A program made the translations under genes and the position numbers. Shown here piece by piece: positions 40,629 to 49,203 of a stretch of DNA of 58,138 nt. Numbering within the stretch: the first letter of the stretch is position 1; each line of letters begins with the position of its first letter. A model generated the notes under the pieces. That model saw nothing but the letters and a program-made list of their open reading frames with translations. It was not told the DNA's origin and ran no database searches. Source of the DNA: an uncultured Bacilli bacterium (GTDB taxonomy: Bacteria > Bacillota_I > Bacilli_A > RF39 > UBA660); assembly GCA_910576795.1 (NCBI GenBank), contig CAJTIX010000006.1, forward strand, positions 1-58,138. Reading direction: 5' to 3'.

Positions 40629-43364
40629 CTAAAGCTCACACATTTTGGTTGTATTATTTAATGTTCCACCTTCCGGACAAGTGTATATTGTTCTAGTACA
40701 AGTGGATGTTCCGGGAACTAAACTATAACCGGAATTACATACATATACAGTTGTACAACCAGTTTTACATGTTGCGGTTGGATAACATGTAGTGCCATTA
40801 CAATTACACCTACAACTTGCAGAACAACTATTTATAGCACATGATTGAGGACACCCAGAAGCACTTGGACAACATGGTGCACTTCCAGAACATTGTTCTT
40901 GGGTATTAGTCGTTACATACGTTTCCGTCTTTGGAATTGCCTCATAAGAGAACGAAGTTTGTGCCATTTCAAAACTTACATATGCAGTTCTTCCAGCAAC
41001 ATCTTTTACATGTGCATAATAGGTTCCTGCACTACTTGCCTCCCATGTTGGACTAGCCTCTGTTCCACTGATACTTGTCCAATTACTTGGTGTAGCTGTT
41101 GCACTTGTTACTGCATATCCAACTAATCCCATGTTATCTTGTAATTTCAAAGTTGCTACTTTCTTATTTACTTCTACACTTACTGTTGGATTCGTCTTAT
41201 CTATCTTAGTAGTATTACTTTTACTCACTGCACTTATATTTCCATTATTTGCTACTGCTCTAAAATAGATATATCGAATTCCTGCTGTTGTGATTGTTTG
41301 ACTCGTTGCACTTGTACTACAATCTCTCCAACTTCCTCCTGCTTGTTCACTATTGCTTGTACTAACATAATATTGATATTTTAGAATTCCACTCGTTTCA
41401 GTAGAGGCTGTTCTTACACTGATGGTTCTATTACTACTACTCCAATCATTACTTCCTCCAGTAATGACTGGGGCCGTAGGTGTCCCTGTGGATACTTGAC
41501 TCACTGTGAATGTTGCAGTTCCCGATAAATTCGTTCTATCACTGACCACTGCATATAATGTTCCATTGGATTTATACGTAATGCTTGGTGTAGCACTGGT
41601 TGTACTATACCATGTATTTGCTGCTAATGTTGTTACACTACTACTTGTACATGTTCCAGGATTGGTTCCTGTTCCACAAATTCCTAGGATTACTCCACTT
41701 TCTACTGTAGCTTCTACACTACTCTTGAAGTAATATACTGGACTTTGGATATTCGTATTATCATACGTAATCTGAATTACCCTTTCTGTTGCCCACGTAT
41801 ATCCAGTTGCTGGTAATTGACTTACTTGAGCAATAGTAGGATTTGTCATACTACTTGTTGTTGCACTTTTACTTGCCTCTTTTGTCAAGCCTGATCCATT
41901 TGTACATCTTACTTTATAGTTATACTTTGTTCCTTTTGTTAAACCTGTAAAGGTATAACTACCTGTTGTTTTCCCGTCTATCCATGTTGCTCCATTATCT
42001 TTACTATACTCATATTTAATGATTCCACTTTCTGCATCTCTACAGGTTGCGGATACTTTTGTTCTATCTGTTTTAATCGCACTCGTTGCGATACTTGCAC
42101 TTGGTCCTGTTTTATCGATATTACTAATCGTCAAACTGCTTCCTGATTTATAATTAACCCCATCTGCTACTTGGGCGATTACACTTCCATTTTCACTATA
42201 CGTTAGTTCTACATCTTCTCCTACCTGATACCAAGTTCCAGCTTCTATCTCTCTTGTAGTTTCCCCTCCACATGTATATGTTCCGTTGTATACATTACTA
42301 CACTTTACTACATTTTTATTACTTGTTGTATGAATGGTCGTTTTAAATAGTTTACCCCCTTCACTTGGATATTTTATCGTTACTTTTACATTTCCTGATG
42401 TCCATGTTGTTGGAGATACTTCATAAGTTGGCACTCCAAGTTCCTCCGGTTTTACAACCTTCGTTTCACTTTCTTTATATAGATTTTTTTCTTTATTCTT
42501 TTCTACATATGTTCCATTATATACCCTTACTTTTATCTGATACTCCTGATATGTTAAATTATCAAATGTATAACTATTTTTTTCCTGTATACTAGTCCAT
42601 GTAGTTCCGTTATCTTTACTAAATTGGTACCTAACAATTCCACTTTCTTTGTCTTTTCCACTTGCGATTACTCTTATACTTTTACTTGTTGTAATATAAC
42701 TAAAGTCTGCTTCTTCTGGAGATGTTTTATCAATTTTAACTTCTATACTATTAGTCCCTTTTTTCTCCCCTATATTCTTTACATAACAATATACCCTAGT
42801 AGATGTTTCTTCTGTAGTCTGATATTCCACTTTTCCTACTTTTCCATCTTCTACTTCATTGCTATAATTTTCCTCTTTTCCAATCCCGTATTTCAATCCT
42901 CCTGTTAATGCTTCACTGGTTTCCATCAATACTTTTGGATTCTTATTGTACCACATCCCAACTCCTTCTTCACCTTCTATTTTTAAGCTACATCTTGGAG
43001 TTGTGAAATCGCATTCCCCTTTAAATATTCTTAAGTTTTCCATTGTCCCTATCGCACAATATTTTCCATCACTTATATTTACTACTTCTAATTCTTCTCT
43101 TTGATAGAATCTTCCATATTGAAATTGGCTTTTTCCTAGGCCTATTTCTGTTACTTCTAATCCTTCTTCTGGCATTTCTCCCCGGTTATTCTCCACTAAA
43201 TAATAATCCACTTGATGAAAAGCACTTAATACACTATCCCTAAATGCCGCTTTTCTGGATTTTTCGATTACACTCATAACAATGGGTACTGTAATAAGTG
43301 CAATTACTGCTAGTATAACAATAACTGCTAGTATTTCAATTAATGTAAATCCTTTCTTCTTCAT
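40629..43364 (-). CDS. Giant prepilin-leader surface protein with adhesin-like modules, 911 aa
   Basis: The first 35 residues, MKKKGFTLIEILAVIVIL, form a type IV-like prepilin signal: a basic leader, cleavage after Gly5 and the Glu at +5, as in pseudopilins. A 911-aa length is extreme for that class (normally 100-200). The rest is a chain of fibronectin-like beta-sandwich modules with recurring SGIxxYxYSKDNGxTW, SYTFxxLTxxxxYxxKVR and DKTxPxxSV, followed by a final ~90 residues with 16 cysteines (CSGSAPCC, CPQSC, SCRCNC). No anchor other than the pilin helix is seen, so it may be incorporated into or displayed by a pilus-like fibre. It lies between a DacF-type gene and spoIIAA. Confidence 0.75.
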   Translation of the reverse strand: MKKKGFTLIEILAVIVILAVIALITVPIVMSVIEKSRKAAFRDSVLSAFHQVDYYLVENNRGEMPEEGLEVTEIGLGKSQFQYGRFYQREELEVVNISDGKYCAIGTMENLRIFKGECDFTTPRCSLKIEGEEGVGMWYNKNPKVLMETSEALTGGLKYGIGKEENYSNEVEDGKVGKVEYQTTEETSTRVYCYVKNIGEKKGTNSIEVKIDKTSPEEADFSYITTSKSIRVIASGKDKESGIVRYQFSKDNGTTWTSIQEKNSYTFDNLTYQEYQIKVRVYNGTYVEKNKEKNLYKESETKVVKPEELGVPTYEVSPTTWTSGNVKVTIKYPSEGGKLFKTTIHTTSNKNVVKCSNVYNGTYTCGGETTREIEAGTWYQVGEDVELTYSENGSVIAQVADGVNYKSGSSLTISNIDKTGPSASIATSAIKTDRTKVSATCRDAESGIIKYEYSKDNGATWIDGKTTGSYTFTGLTKGTKYNYKVRCTNGSGLTKEASKSATTSSMTNPTIAQVSQLPATGYTWATERVIQITYDNTNIQSPVYYFKSSVEATVESGVILGICGTGTNPGTCTSSSVTTLAANTWYSTTSATPSITYKSNGTLYAVVSDRTNLSGTATFTVSQVSTGTPTAPVITGGSNDWSSSNRTISVRTASTETSGILKYQYYVSTSNSEQAGGSWRDCSTSATSQTITTAGIRYIYFRAVANNGNISAVSKSNTTKIDKTNPTVSVEVNKKVATLKLQDNMGLVGYAVTSATATPSNWTSISGTEASPTWEASSAGTYYAHVKDVAGRTAYVSFEMAQTSFSYEAIPKTETYVTTNTQEQCSGSAPCCPSASGCPQSCAINSCSASCRCNCNGTTCYPTATCKTGCTTVYVCNSGYSLVPGTSTCTRTIYTCPEGGTLNNTTKMCEL

Positions 43365-43425
43365 TCTTACATCTCCTTACTCTTCTACTCTTTTTTAGTA
43401 TAACACTTTTTGATAAATAAAAAAA

Positions 43426-43440
43426 GGGTTACCCCCCCCC
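43426..43440 (-). promoter_or_regulatory. G9 tract next to a short terminator-like stem before the 911-aa gene
   Basis: On the minus strand a run of nine G (43440-43432) is followed by TAACCC and TTTTTTT. GGG(TAA)CCC can form a hairpin whose length depends on the G count. It lies 62 bases before the start codon. The region upstream of the -10-like TATACT includes it. The homopolymer is far longer than expected in AT-rich DNA. Confidence 0.5.
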
Positions 43441-43543
43441 GTTCACTATCAGCAAATCTTTTATTACCTTTTCGCAAACTATTTTATGATGTTTTCTTTA
43501 TTATATTACTTTCTTTTCTTCTTTTCAAGTTTTTTTGACTCCA

Positions 43544-44551
43544 TTACATATAATTCGTCTTACCTTGTATAGAAATATTGTTATCGTATCTTCTTTCTAA
43601 ATTCATAATCATTTGATTTTTAATAAATTGTAAATTTTCAGATGGAATATTCGTAAATAAAGAAGGCATTTGAAATTGTTGGTACCAAGATGCCTTTTCT
43701 TTCATATGAATTTCCTGTTCACTATTTTCCATTATAGTTTTCTGATACTCGAATTGTTTCATTGCGTCATATATATATCTTTGATTCATATTATGTTGAA
43801 CCATTTGCTTACTAATGAAATCCATTTTCATTTCATTTTTCAAATAAGATTGATATAACAACATAATCCATAATTGATAAATTTCAGAAAAACTACTTTG
43901 GTAGTGTTCTTTCATGTATAATTCTAGTTCTGGCATAATATCATAATCTTTTGAAATATATTTCCATTTTTGTAATAATGAAACCCCAAATAGATTACGC
44001 ATATCTTGATATAACTCTAAGCATATATCATAAAATGAAGGTTGATACGAAACAGATAAATAACCTCTTTTTCTACTGGTAAGATGAGGCGTATATTTTT
44101 GTGCGAATAAGCCCTCAAAATAACATGCTTCTCCTTCTAACATAGCCAATTGAAAAACACTAGAAAAATCATATAATTGTGGTAATCTATAAGCATCCTG
44201 TGGCTGTGCAACATGGGAAAGTTCATGTACCATTGAAAATAAGTACCACTGGTCCTTAATCACAGCTACTTTTTCTCTAGAAAGAGATACGCAACCACCA
44301 ATGTCTGAATGAATATGCCCCTTAAATTCTTTGGATTCAGCTAACTTCAATCTTGTTCCTATCTGAAAAATATTTGTTCTTTTTAAACCTTCAATTACTT
44401 CAAATATATGTTGCTCCATCTCTAAACTAGGAATCACACTCATCAACCTAAGACTTCTTTTGATATGCGACTTTGCCATATCGGAAAAGTTCTTTGTACA
44501 CAGTACATCTGCAATTTTTTCTTCTAATTCCATATGTTTTTCAATATTCAT
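43544..44551 (-). CDS. Zincin-like protein of unknown family, 335 aa
   Basis: The main visible motif is HELSH in LFSMVHELSHVAQ (about residues 112-124), a HExxH zinc-peptidase signature, with a possible third ligand Glu in MLEGEACYFEG about 27 residues later, the gluzincin-like pattern. The N-terminus MNIEKHMELEEKIADVLC lacks a signal peptide, so it acts in the cytoplasm or is exported unusually. No family is recognised. I start at ATG 44551 after GGTGG; the longer frame begins at GTG within that site. It is between the large prepilin gene and the dacF-like gene, so its target could be either surface protein. Confidence 0.65.
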   Translation of the reverse strand: MNIEKHMELEEKIADVLCTKNFSDMAKSHIKRSLRLMSVIPSLEMEQHIFEVIEGLKRTNIFQIGTRLKLAESKEFKGHIHSDIGGCVSLSREKVAVIKDQWYLFSMVHELSHVAQPQDAYRLPQLYDFSSVFQLAMLEGEACYFEGLFAQKYTPHLTSRKRGYLSVSYQPSFYDICLELYQDMRNLFGVSLLQKWKYISKDYDIMPELELYMKEHYQSSFSEIYQLWIMLLYQSYLKNEMKMDFISKQMVQHNMNQRYIYDAMKQFEYQKTIMENSEQEIHMKEKASWYQQFQMPSLFTNIPSENLQFIKNQMIMNLERRYDNNISIQGKTNYM

Positions 44552-44602
44552 TAGATAACCACCCACTTTATTATAACATAAAGTTTAGAACTAATCTAAA
44601 AA

Positions 44603-44619
44603 AAGGCAATATTAGCCTT
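44603..44619 (-). terminator. Terminator after dacF-like gene
   Basis: Minus strand AAGGC, 7-base loop, GCCTT, then TTTTT. Short stem but canonical layout. Confidence 0.6.
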
Positions 44620-44622
44620 ATT

Positions 44623-45777
44623 TTAAAATTGAATTGCCCCACCTGTCATATCACCAAGATATCGTAAATATAAATCTAAAAAGTTTGCTTTTTTGACTTC
44701 TTCTTTTACTGTTATCTCTATTTGTCCTATTTTATTTCCATTTTCTAAAATATCAAGGATTCCTACTTTTTCTCCTACTTTAACAGGAGCTTTCACTTCA
44801 TCCAAATGCAAATCATAAGTAATTTTTCCAATAGTTTCTGTTTTACGTGTTACCACCGTTGCATTCTGTAAGGGAATTATTTCTACTTGTTTCTTCTTTC
44901 CCTTTTCAATTTCTACTTTTGAAATAACAGTATTGGGATTCAATAATTCATTTACTTTATATTGCGCAAATCCATAATCTAGCATAGAAGTAACTTCTGC
45001 ATTTCTTACTTTAGCATCTGCTTCTCCCATCGCTACGGCAATTAAACGCATTCCATTCTTTTTAGCAGTTGCGGTTAAACAATAGCCAGCAGTATCTGTA
45101 TATCCTGTTTTTAACCCGTCTACTCCAGGATAAAAACGAGTCAATTTATTGGTATTCACAAGCCATAACTCTTTAGATGTTCCTTTTCTTAGATAATCTT
45201 CATAAATAGATGTATATTCTAATACTTTTTCATGTTTTACCAGTTCCTTAGCAATTAACATCATATCATAGGCACTTGAATAATGATTCGCATCATCTAG
45301 CCCATGTGGATTTTTAAACATCGTATCCTTTAAACCGAGTTCTTTTGCTCTTGTATTCATCATATTTACAAATTCTTCTTCAGTACCTGCCACTGCTTCT
45401 GCAAGAGCAACAACAGCATCATTCCCACTAGCAACTGCTACACCTTTAAATAAATCGGCAACACTCATTTGTTCACCAGTTTCTAATAAAATCTGGCTTC
45501 CGCCCATTTTAGATGCATTTTCAGATGCAGTCACCATATCATCCCAAGAAATAATTCCTTTTTCAATACTTTCAACAATCACCAACATACTCATCATTTT
45601 GGTCATAGAAGCTGGAGACAATTTTTCATGACTATTTTTTTCATAAATAATTTTTCCTGTACTTGCTTCTATTAAAATAGCACTTTTGGCATTTGGTGCC
45701 AAATCCGTATCTGCTTTTACAATCCAAACAGGCAACAATAAACCAACACATATTAATAGTATTACAATCTTCTTCAT
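44623..45777 (-). CDS. dacF: D-alanyl-D-alanine carboxypeptidase (DacF/DacA type)
   Basis: A low-molecular-weight penicillin-binding protein that trims the terminal D-Ala from peptidoglycan stems. The three motifs are S57-MTK60 (SPASMTKMMS), SGN (VASGNDAVV) and KTG (GLKTGYTDTAG). A signal peptide (1-22) starts it and a C-terminal beta domain with an amphipathic anchor ends it. I start at ATG 45777 after AGAGGTGG. In Bacillus dacF immediately precedes spoIIAA; here the same neighbourhood is interrupted by a zincin, the giant prepilin gene and a lipoprotein. That position and a forespore-like promoter make dacF the likely identity. Confidence 0.88.
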   Translation of the reverse strand: MKKIVILLICVGLLLPVWIVKADTDLAPNAKSAILIEASTGKIIYEKNSHEKLSPASMTKMMSMLVIVESIEKGIISWDDMVTASENASKMGGSQILLETGEQMSVADLFKGVAVASGNDAVVALAEAVAGTEEEFVNMMNTRAKELGLKDTMFKNPHGLDDANHYSSAYDMMLIAKELVKHEKVLEYTSIYEDYLRKGTSKELWLVNTNKLTRFYPGVDGLKTGYTDTAGYCLTATAKKNGMRLIAVAMGEADAKVRNAEVTSMLDYGFAQYKVNELLNPNTVISKVEIEKGKKKQVEIIPLQNATVVTRKTETIGKITYDLHLDEVKAPVKVGEKVGILDILENGNKIGQIEITVKEEVKKANFLDLYLRYLGDMTGGAIQF

Positions 45778-45795
45778 CAATCCACCTCTATTAAA

Positions 45796-45825
45796 AAGTA
45801 TGACATTTTTAGACAATTATGTACT
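45796..45825 (-). promoter_or_regulatory. Possible forespore-type promoter of dacF
   Basis: On the minus strand AGTACA (45825-45820), 17 bases, CATACTT (45802-45796). It is close to the sigma-F/G pattern (TGxATA, CATAxTA), though the -35 match is partial. Confidence 0.5.
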
Positions 45826-45875
45826 TTTATAATAAAAAATATTGTACTTTTTTGAGTAACTTTTTATAAGTTCTT

Positions 45876-45917
45876 AAATGTCGTTATAACCTTTATTTAT
45901 AAGTGTTTACGACATTT
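45876..45917. repeat. Inverted repeat upstream of dacF
   Basis: AAATGTCGT (45876-45884) and ACGACATTT (45909-45917) are perfect 9-bp inverted repeats with a 24-base loop. No T run follows on either strand, so a protein-binding site or recombination relic is more likely than a terminator. Confidence 0.4.
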
Positions 45918-46029
45918 TTATTTTTGGAAAATATTCACATAAATTGTTATAATCTCTTATATTTTGCATTCAAAAGTAGTAAATTGGTAGTAAAATTATA
46001 GAATCAATTTCTTACAATTTAAAATTATA

Positions 46030-46142
46030 TATAAAAATTACTATGCACAATGGCATAGTAGTTAAATGTATTCATGAGCGAGACTAGTGGCGTAGCCACT
46101 AAAGTCTTCGCCATAATAAGGAATAGTATTACCCTTATTATG
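46030..46142 (-). ncRNA. Candidate structured RNA of three hairpins
   Basis: Within the 460-base gap upstream of dacF are three strong hairpins: CATAATAAGG with CCTTATTATG (46142-46112), GCGA-GACT-AGTGGC with GCCACT-AGTC-TTCGC (46111-46078, with a 2-base bulge), and TACTATGC with GCATAGTA (46060-46039), the last followed on the minus strand by ATTTTTAT, a terminator. No coding frame covers them. I see no consensus promoter, so it could be the 3' untranslated region of the 46241 gene or a separate RNA. The family is unknown. Confidence 0.45.
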
Positions 46143-46197
46143 TAGCTTGAAGCATGTAGCAAATTTAATATATGTTTATCTAAAATTGATAAGGTTT

Positions 46198-46232
46198 GGT
46201 TATCACAAACAAGAATCGAACTTCTGCGATAA
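46198..46232 (-). other. tRNA 3'-end-like fragment
   Basis: On the minus strand TTATCGCAGAAGTTCGATTC, then TTGTTTGTGATAACC. It contains the tRNA T-loop hallmark GTTCGATTC with flanking bases that pair (one mismatch in the T stem), and an outer stem TTATCGCA/TGTGATAA followed by ACC. The 5' half of a tRNA is absent: upstream is the stop codon of the next gene, nine bases away. It could be an attachment-site relic of an element that integrated in a tRNA gene, or chance. Confidence 0.35.
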
Positions 46233-46240
46233 TTTAAAAA

Positions 46241-46846
46241 CTATTTCTCTAATTCAATACCATTCATTGAAATTATGGAATATTCTCCATTATCGTATTC
46301 AATTTCAATAGTCGCAACATCAGCTATTTCTAGTATTTTTTTACTTTGATTTAAAATATTTTTGTAAACACTTCTAAATACTCCACCGTGTGATACTATG
46401 GCTATAGTATTATAAGAATTATTTGTTATAAATGAAAATGCATTTCGAACTCTATTATCAAAATTTTCAACACTTTCGCCACCTTCAAAAGATTTACCCT
46501 TATAATATCCAAATTCTTTATATTCTTCACTATTTAATAATAAGTCAAATATTTTTTTTGCTAAATATTTATTGACTCCAGACATTACACCATAGGTATT
46601 CATTTCTTTTAAATCATCAATAATATCTATGCCACAATTTAATTTTTCGTTAAAAATAGAAGCAACATTTTTAGCTCTTTTATAAGGACTTGAAAATATT
46701 TTTTCTATTCCTAAATTAACAATTTTATTAGAATATTGTTCAGCTGTTTCAATTCCTTTATCAGTTAAATCAAAATCGGCACATCCGCCATAGCAATTTA
46801 AAACGTCATCTTCTGATTCACAATGTCTTATTAAATAAATTTTCAT
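46241..46846 (-). CDS. Histidine phosphatase family protein
   Basis: A 201-aa member of the phosphoglycerate mutase-like superfamily. The catalytic LIRHCESE (R-H at 7-8; the more common form is RHG) and the second His in IVSHGGVFRSV (about residue 152) are present. Such enzymes dephosphorylate small metabolites such as sugar phosphates or alpha-ribazole phosphate; the substrate cannot be read. The region is more AT-rich than its neighbours, and just downstream lie the tRNA-like fragment and the hairpin cluster, so acquisition is possible. Start ATG 46846 after a purine-rich GAGGAGATGATATC. Confidence 0.82.
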   Translation of the reverse strand: MKIYLIRHCESEDDVLNCYGGCADFDLTDKGIETAEQYSNKIVNLGIEKIFSSPYKRAKNVASIFNEKLNCGIDIIDDLKEMNTYGVMSGVNKYLAKKIFDLLLNSEEYKEFGYYKGKSFEGGESVENFDNRVRNAFSFITNNSYNTIAIVSHGGVFRSVYKNILNQSKKILEIADVATIEIEYDNGEYSIISMNGIELEK

Positions 46847-46911
46847 GATATCATCTCCTCATATAAATGATTATACTATAAATAAAGGATTATATTAAAT
46901 AATTAATATTT

Positions 46912-47394
46912 TTAAATCAAAATTTGTGAATAAATTCGAACCAATTGATCTAACGAAAATGCTGCATTCGCGGGACTTGTAGAAGGAAGTAAAATCGCTT
47001 CTATTTTGGTTTTAGGATAACAATATTTTTGATACAATTGATATGCCTTTTGACCCGTTGTATAAATTTTTTCAATTGAGCTATTTTTAAGAAGAAAAGA
47101 AAAATCGTTACAAACTGGATTACAAATAGATTGATCAGACGAGCCTTCTATAGAACAAGATGCAAGTACATCCCATAATGCAATATGATGTTTTTTTAGT
47201 AAACATTTCTTTTCCTGAACGGTATTAGGAATATCCTCTTGATAAATACACGCTAGAACCTTCCAAAAACGATTCTGAGGATGACCATAATAAAAGCCAT
47301 TTTTTCTGGATTGAATAGAAGGAATCGTTCCTAGTATTAAAATTTTAGAATCTATATTATAATAAGGAGAAAATTCATGTGTAATTTGTTCCAT
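46912..47394 (-). CDS. Hypoxanthine-DNA glycosylase, UDG family 6
   Basis: A 160-aa uracil-DNA-glycosylase-fold enzyme. The first motif is LILGTIPSIQSRKNGFYYGHPQNRFW, with the Asn of the active site in HPQNRFW; the second motif is LPSTSPANAAF. This combination is typical of the small hypoxanthine/deoxyinosine-DNA glycosylases that remove deaminated adenine. It fits a base-excision repair role. The gene has no obvious operon partner; 28 bases separate it from the VanY cluster, which lies downstream on the same strand. Confidence 0.82.
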   Translation of the reverse strand: MEQITHEFSPYYNIDSKILILGTIPSIQSRKNGFYYGHPQNRFWKVLACIYQEDIPNTVQEKKCLLKKHHIALWDVLASCSIEGSSDQSICNPVCNDFSFLLKNSSIEKIYTTGQKAYQLYQKYCYPKTKIEAILLPSTSPANAAFSLDQLVRIYSQILI

Positions 47395-47422
47395 AATATC
47401 ACCAATTTCATTATAACATAAA

Positions 47423-48091
47423 TCATTGTTTCTTATATTCTTCTAATGTCCATCCATTTTCATAAATAATAGTTGCAGCATCAACTCCTACATAACGGTA
47501 ATGCCATGGTTCGTATTTGAAACCCGTTATTTTTTCTTTTCCTTCAGGATACCTTAAAATAAATCCATATAAATGAGCATGATGTTTCATCCAATCAAAC
47601 TCAATGGATTCTGCAAATAAATCATAATCCTGATTGGAACCCATTACATCTACAGAAAGACCTGTTTGATGTTCAGAATGTCCAGGACGAGCTGAACAAG
47701 AATCTGCATAATCCTGACCTTTCATTTTTACATAATAATCATATAACTTCTCCTGATATTCATAACTGCGATAAGTAGAAGTCGCAATAATTTGATACCC
47801 CATCTGTTTCGCATCTTCACTCAAACGTTCAAACGCCTCTTTTGCTTCCTTCCTCATATATTTATCATCTGTAGCGTAATCAAGAGGAATTTGTTCCAAA
47901 TCAGGCGGGATATAATCTTCTTTCAATTTATAATTTTTGTTAACAAGTACAGTCAAATCCGTTGGATTTTCAATTTCCTTTATATGTTCATAAAATTTTG
48001 ATCCAAAAAAATTAATATCCTTTGTAAAAAAAATGACAATTAAAATAAAAAGAACCACATAAACACATTTCTTAAACGTTTCAACACCCAT
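47423..48091 (-). CDS. VanY-type D-Ala-D-Ala carboxypeptidase, single-domain form
   Basis: 222 aa. One N-terminal transmembrane helix, then the M15B peptidase domain with zinc and catalytic motifs SARPGHSEHQTGLSVDV (H-x6-D) and EPWHYRYVG. It cleaves the terminal D-Ala of peptidoglycan stems or an L,D bond. I start at ATG 48091 after GGTGAAGT; the longer frame starts at a GTG in that site. It is the smallest of three tandem paralogues that lack any VanR/S regulators, so a role in wall maturation is more likely than vancomycin resistance. Confidence 0.9.
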   Translation of the reverse strand: MGVETFKKCVYVVLFILIVIFFTKDINFFGSKFYEHIKEIENPTDLTVLVNKNYKLKEDYIPPDLEQIPLDYATDDKYMRKEAKEAFERLSEDAKQMGYQIIATSTYRSYEYQEKLYDYYVKMKGQDYADSCSARPGHSEHQTGLSVDVMGSNQDYDLFAESIEFDWMKHHAHLYGFILRYPEGKEKITGFKYEPWHYRYVGVDAATIIYENGWTLEEYKKQ

Positions 48092-48134
48092 ATACTTCAC
48101 CACTATAGTATATGAAAAAGTAAGATAATTTTAC

Positions 48135-49202
48135 CTATCTTACATAATACGCATAATATTCTTCAAAAGTGAGTCCAGTATCGTGAATAATGGTCGCAGC
48201 ATCAACTCCTACATAACGATAATGCCATGGTTCATACATATACCCTGTAATATATTCTTTTCCCTTAGGATATCTTAAAATAAATCCATATTCATGTGCA
48301 TGTTCTAAGAGCCATTTAAATTCTTTACTATTTGGAAACGTATCAAAATTGGTAGTTGGACTAGTCACATCAAAAGCAAGCCCTGTTTGATGTTCAGAAT
48401 ACCCTGCTCTTGCTGAATAAGTATCAGCTGCTACTTTTCCATCTTGTGCAACATAATTGTTATAAAGTCTTTGTTGTGTTGCATAACTTCTATAAGGAGA
48501 TCTGATATATAGTGTTAAACCTTCTTTCTTTGCTGCATTCCACATCAATTGATACTGTTCATAGACAGTACTTTCAAGAGAAAGATTTCTTCCATACTGT
48601 GATGCGATAGTAACTAAGTTAGAAGGCGTATAATCACTAGATAATTTATAATATTTATTCACCAATATCAAATATTGTTTATCAAAATCAACCGCATAGT
48701 CTTGTGTATAAAAAGCATAATCTAAATTGCTGTTGACATTTGCAACAACCGATTCTATCTGCTCAGTTGGATGAATATTACTATAATTTAGGTATCTTTC
48801 TAAAAATTCATGGATATAGTAAGTTTCATGCATAAGTGCAACTGTTTTTACATCATACTTTTCCAGATCATTATACTGGTGGTTCACAATAAAAACAATA
48901 TCATCCTGAGAAAGCCCATACAATTTTGAAAAATGAATGTAATCCTTTAATTTTGTTTCATCAAAATTTGGTGTTTCAAAGTAAGTAAGAATACTACTTT
49001 GATAATCTTCTTCCAACAAATAAGCTTGATTTTCTGGACTTAAGGTTTCAATTTTATTTTTTTCTTCTTCTGTATATCCTTTTAAAATATAAGCATTTTT
49101 CTCTTCTACCGAATTAGGTGTTTGATTATGAAACTGATTCCATAAAAGAAAACCTGTCAATAACAAAAGAATAATACAGAAGCCACCTAAAATTTTTTTC
49201 AT
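48135..49202 (-). CDS. VanY-type peptidase with N-terminal extension (copy 2)
   Basis: 355 aa. A transmembrane anchor (about residues 4-18) is followed by an extracellular extension of about 140 residues, with LKGYTEEEKNKIETLSPEN and FVNH-like helices, then the M15B domain (SARAGYSEHQTGLAFDVTS; YEPWHYRYVGVDAATII). The extension shares pattern with copy 3 but not with the first copy. It is located 1 base from the next gene, so the last two copies form one transcript. Duplication followed by divergence is clear from the shared HAHEYGFILRYPKGKE stretch. Confidence 0.88.
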   Translation of the reverse strand: MKKILGGFCIILLLLTGFLLWNQFHNQTPNSVEEKNAYILKGYTEEEKNKIETLSPENQAYLLEEDYQSSILTYFETPNFDETKLKDYIHFSKLYGLSQDDIVFIVNHQYNDLEKYDVKTVALMHETYYIHEFLERYLNYSNIHPTEQIESVVANVNSNLDYAFYTQDYAVDFDKQYLILVNKYYKLSSDYTPSNLVTIASQYGRNLSLESTVYEQYQLMWNAAKKEGLTLYIRSPYRSYATQQRLYNNYVAQDGKVAADTYSARAGYSEHQTGLAFDVTSPTTNFDTFPNSKEFKWLLEHAHEYGFILRYPKGKEYITGYMYEPWHYRYVGVDAATIIHDTGLTFEEYYAYYVR

Positions 49203-49203
49203 A

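Noticed and set aside
41506..42908. Several plus-strand frames opposite the giant prepilin gene
   Set aside because: They are antisense shadows caused by the repetitive composition; none has a plausible start site.
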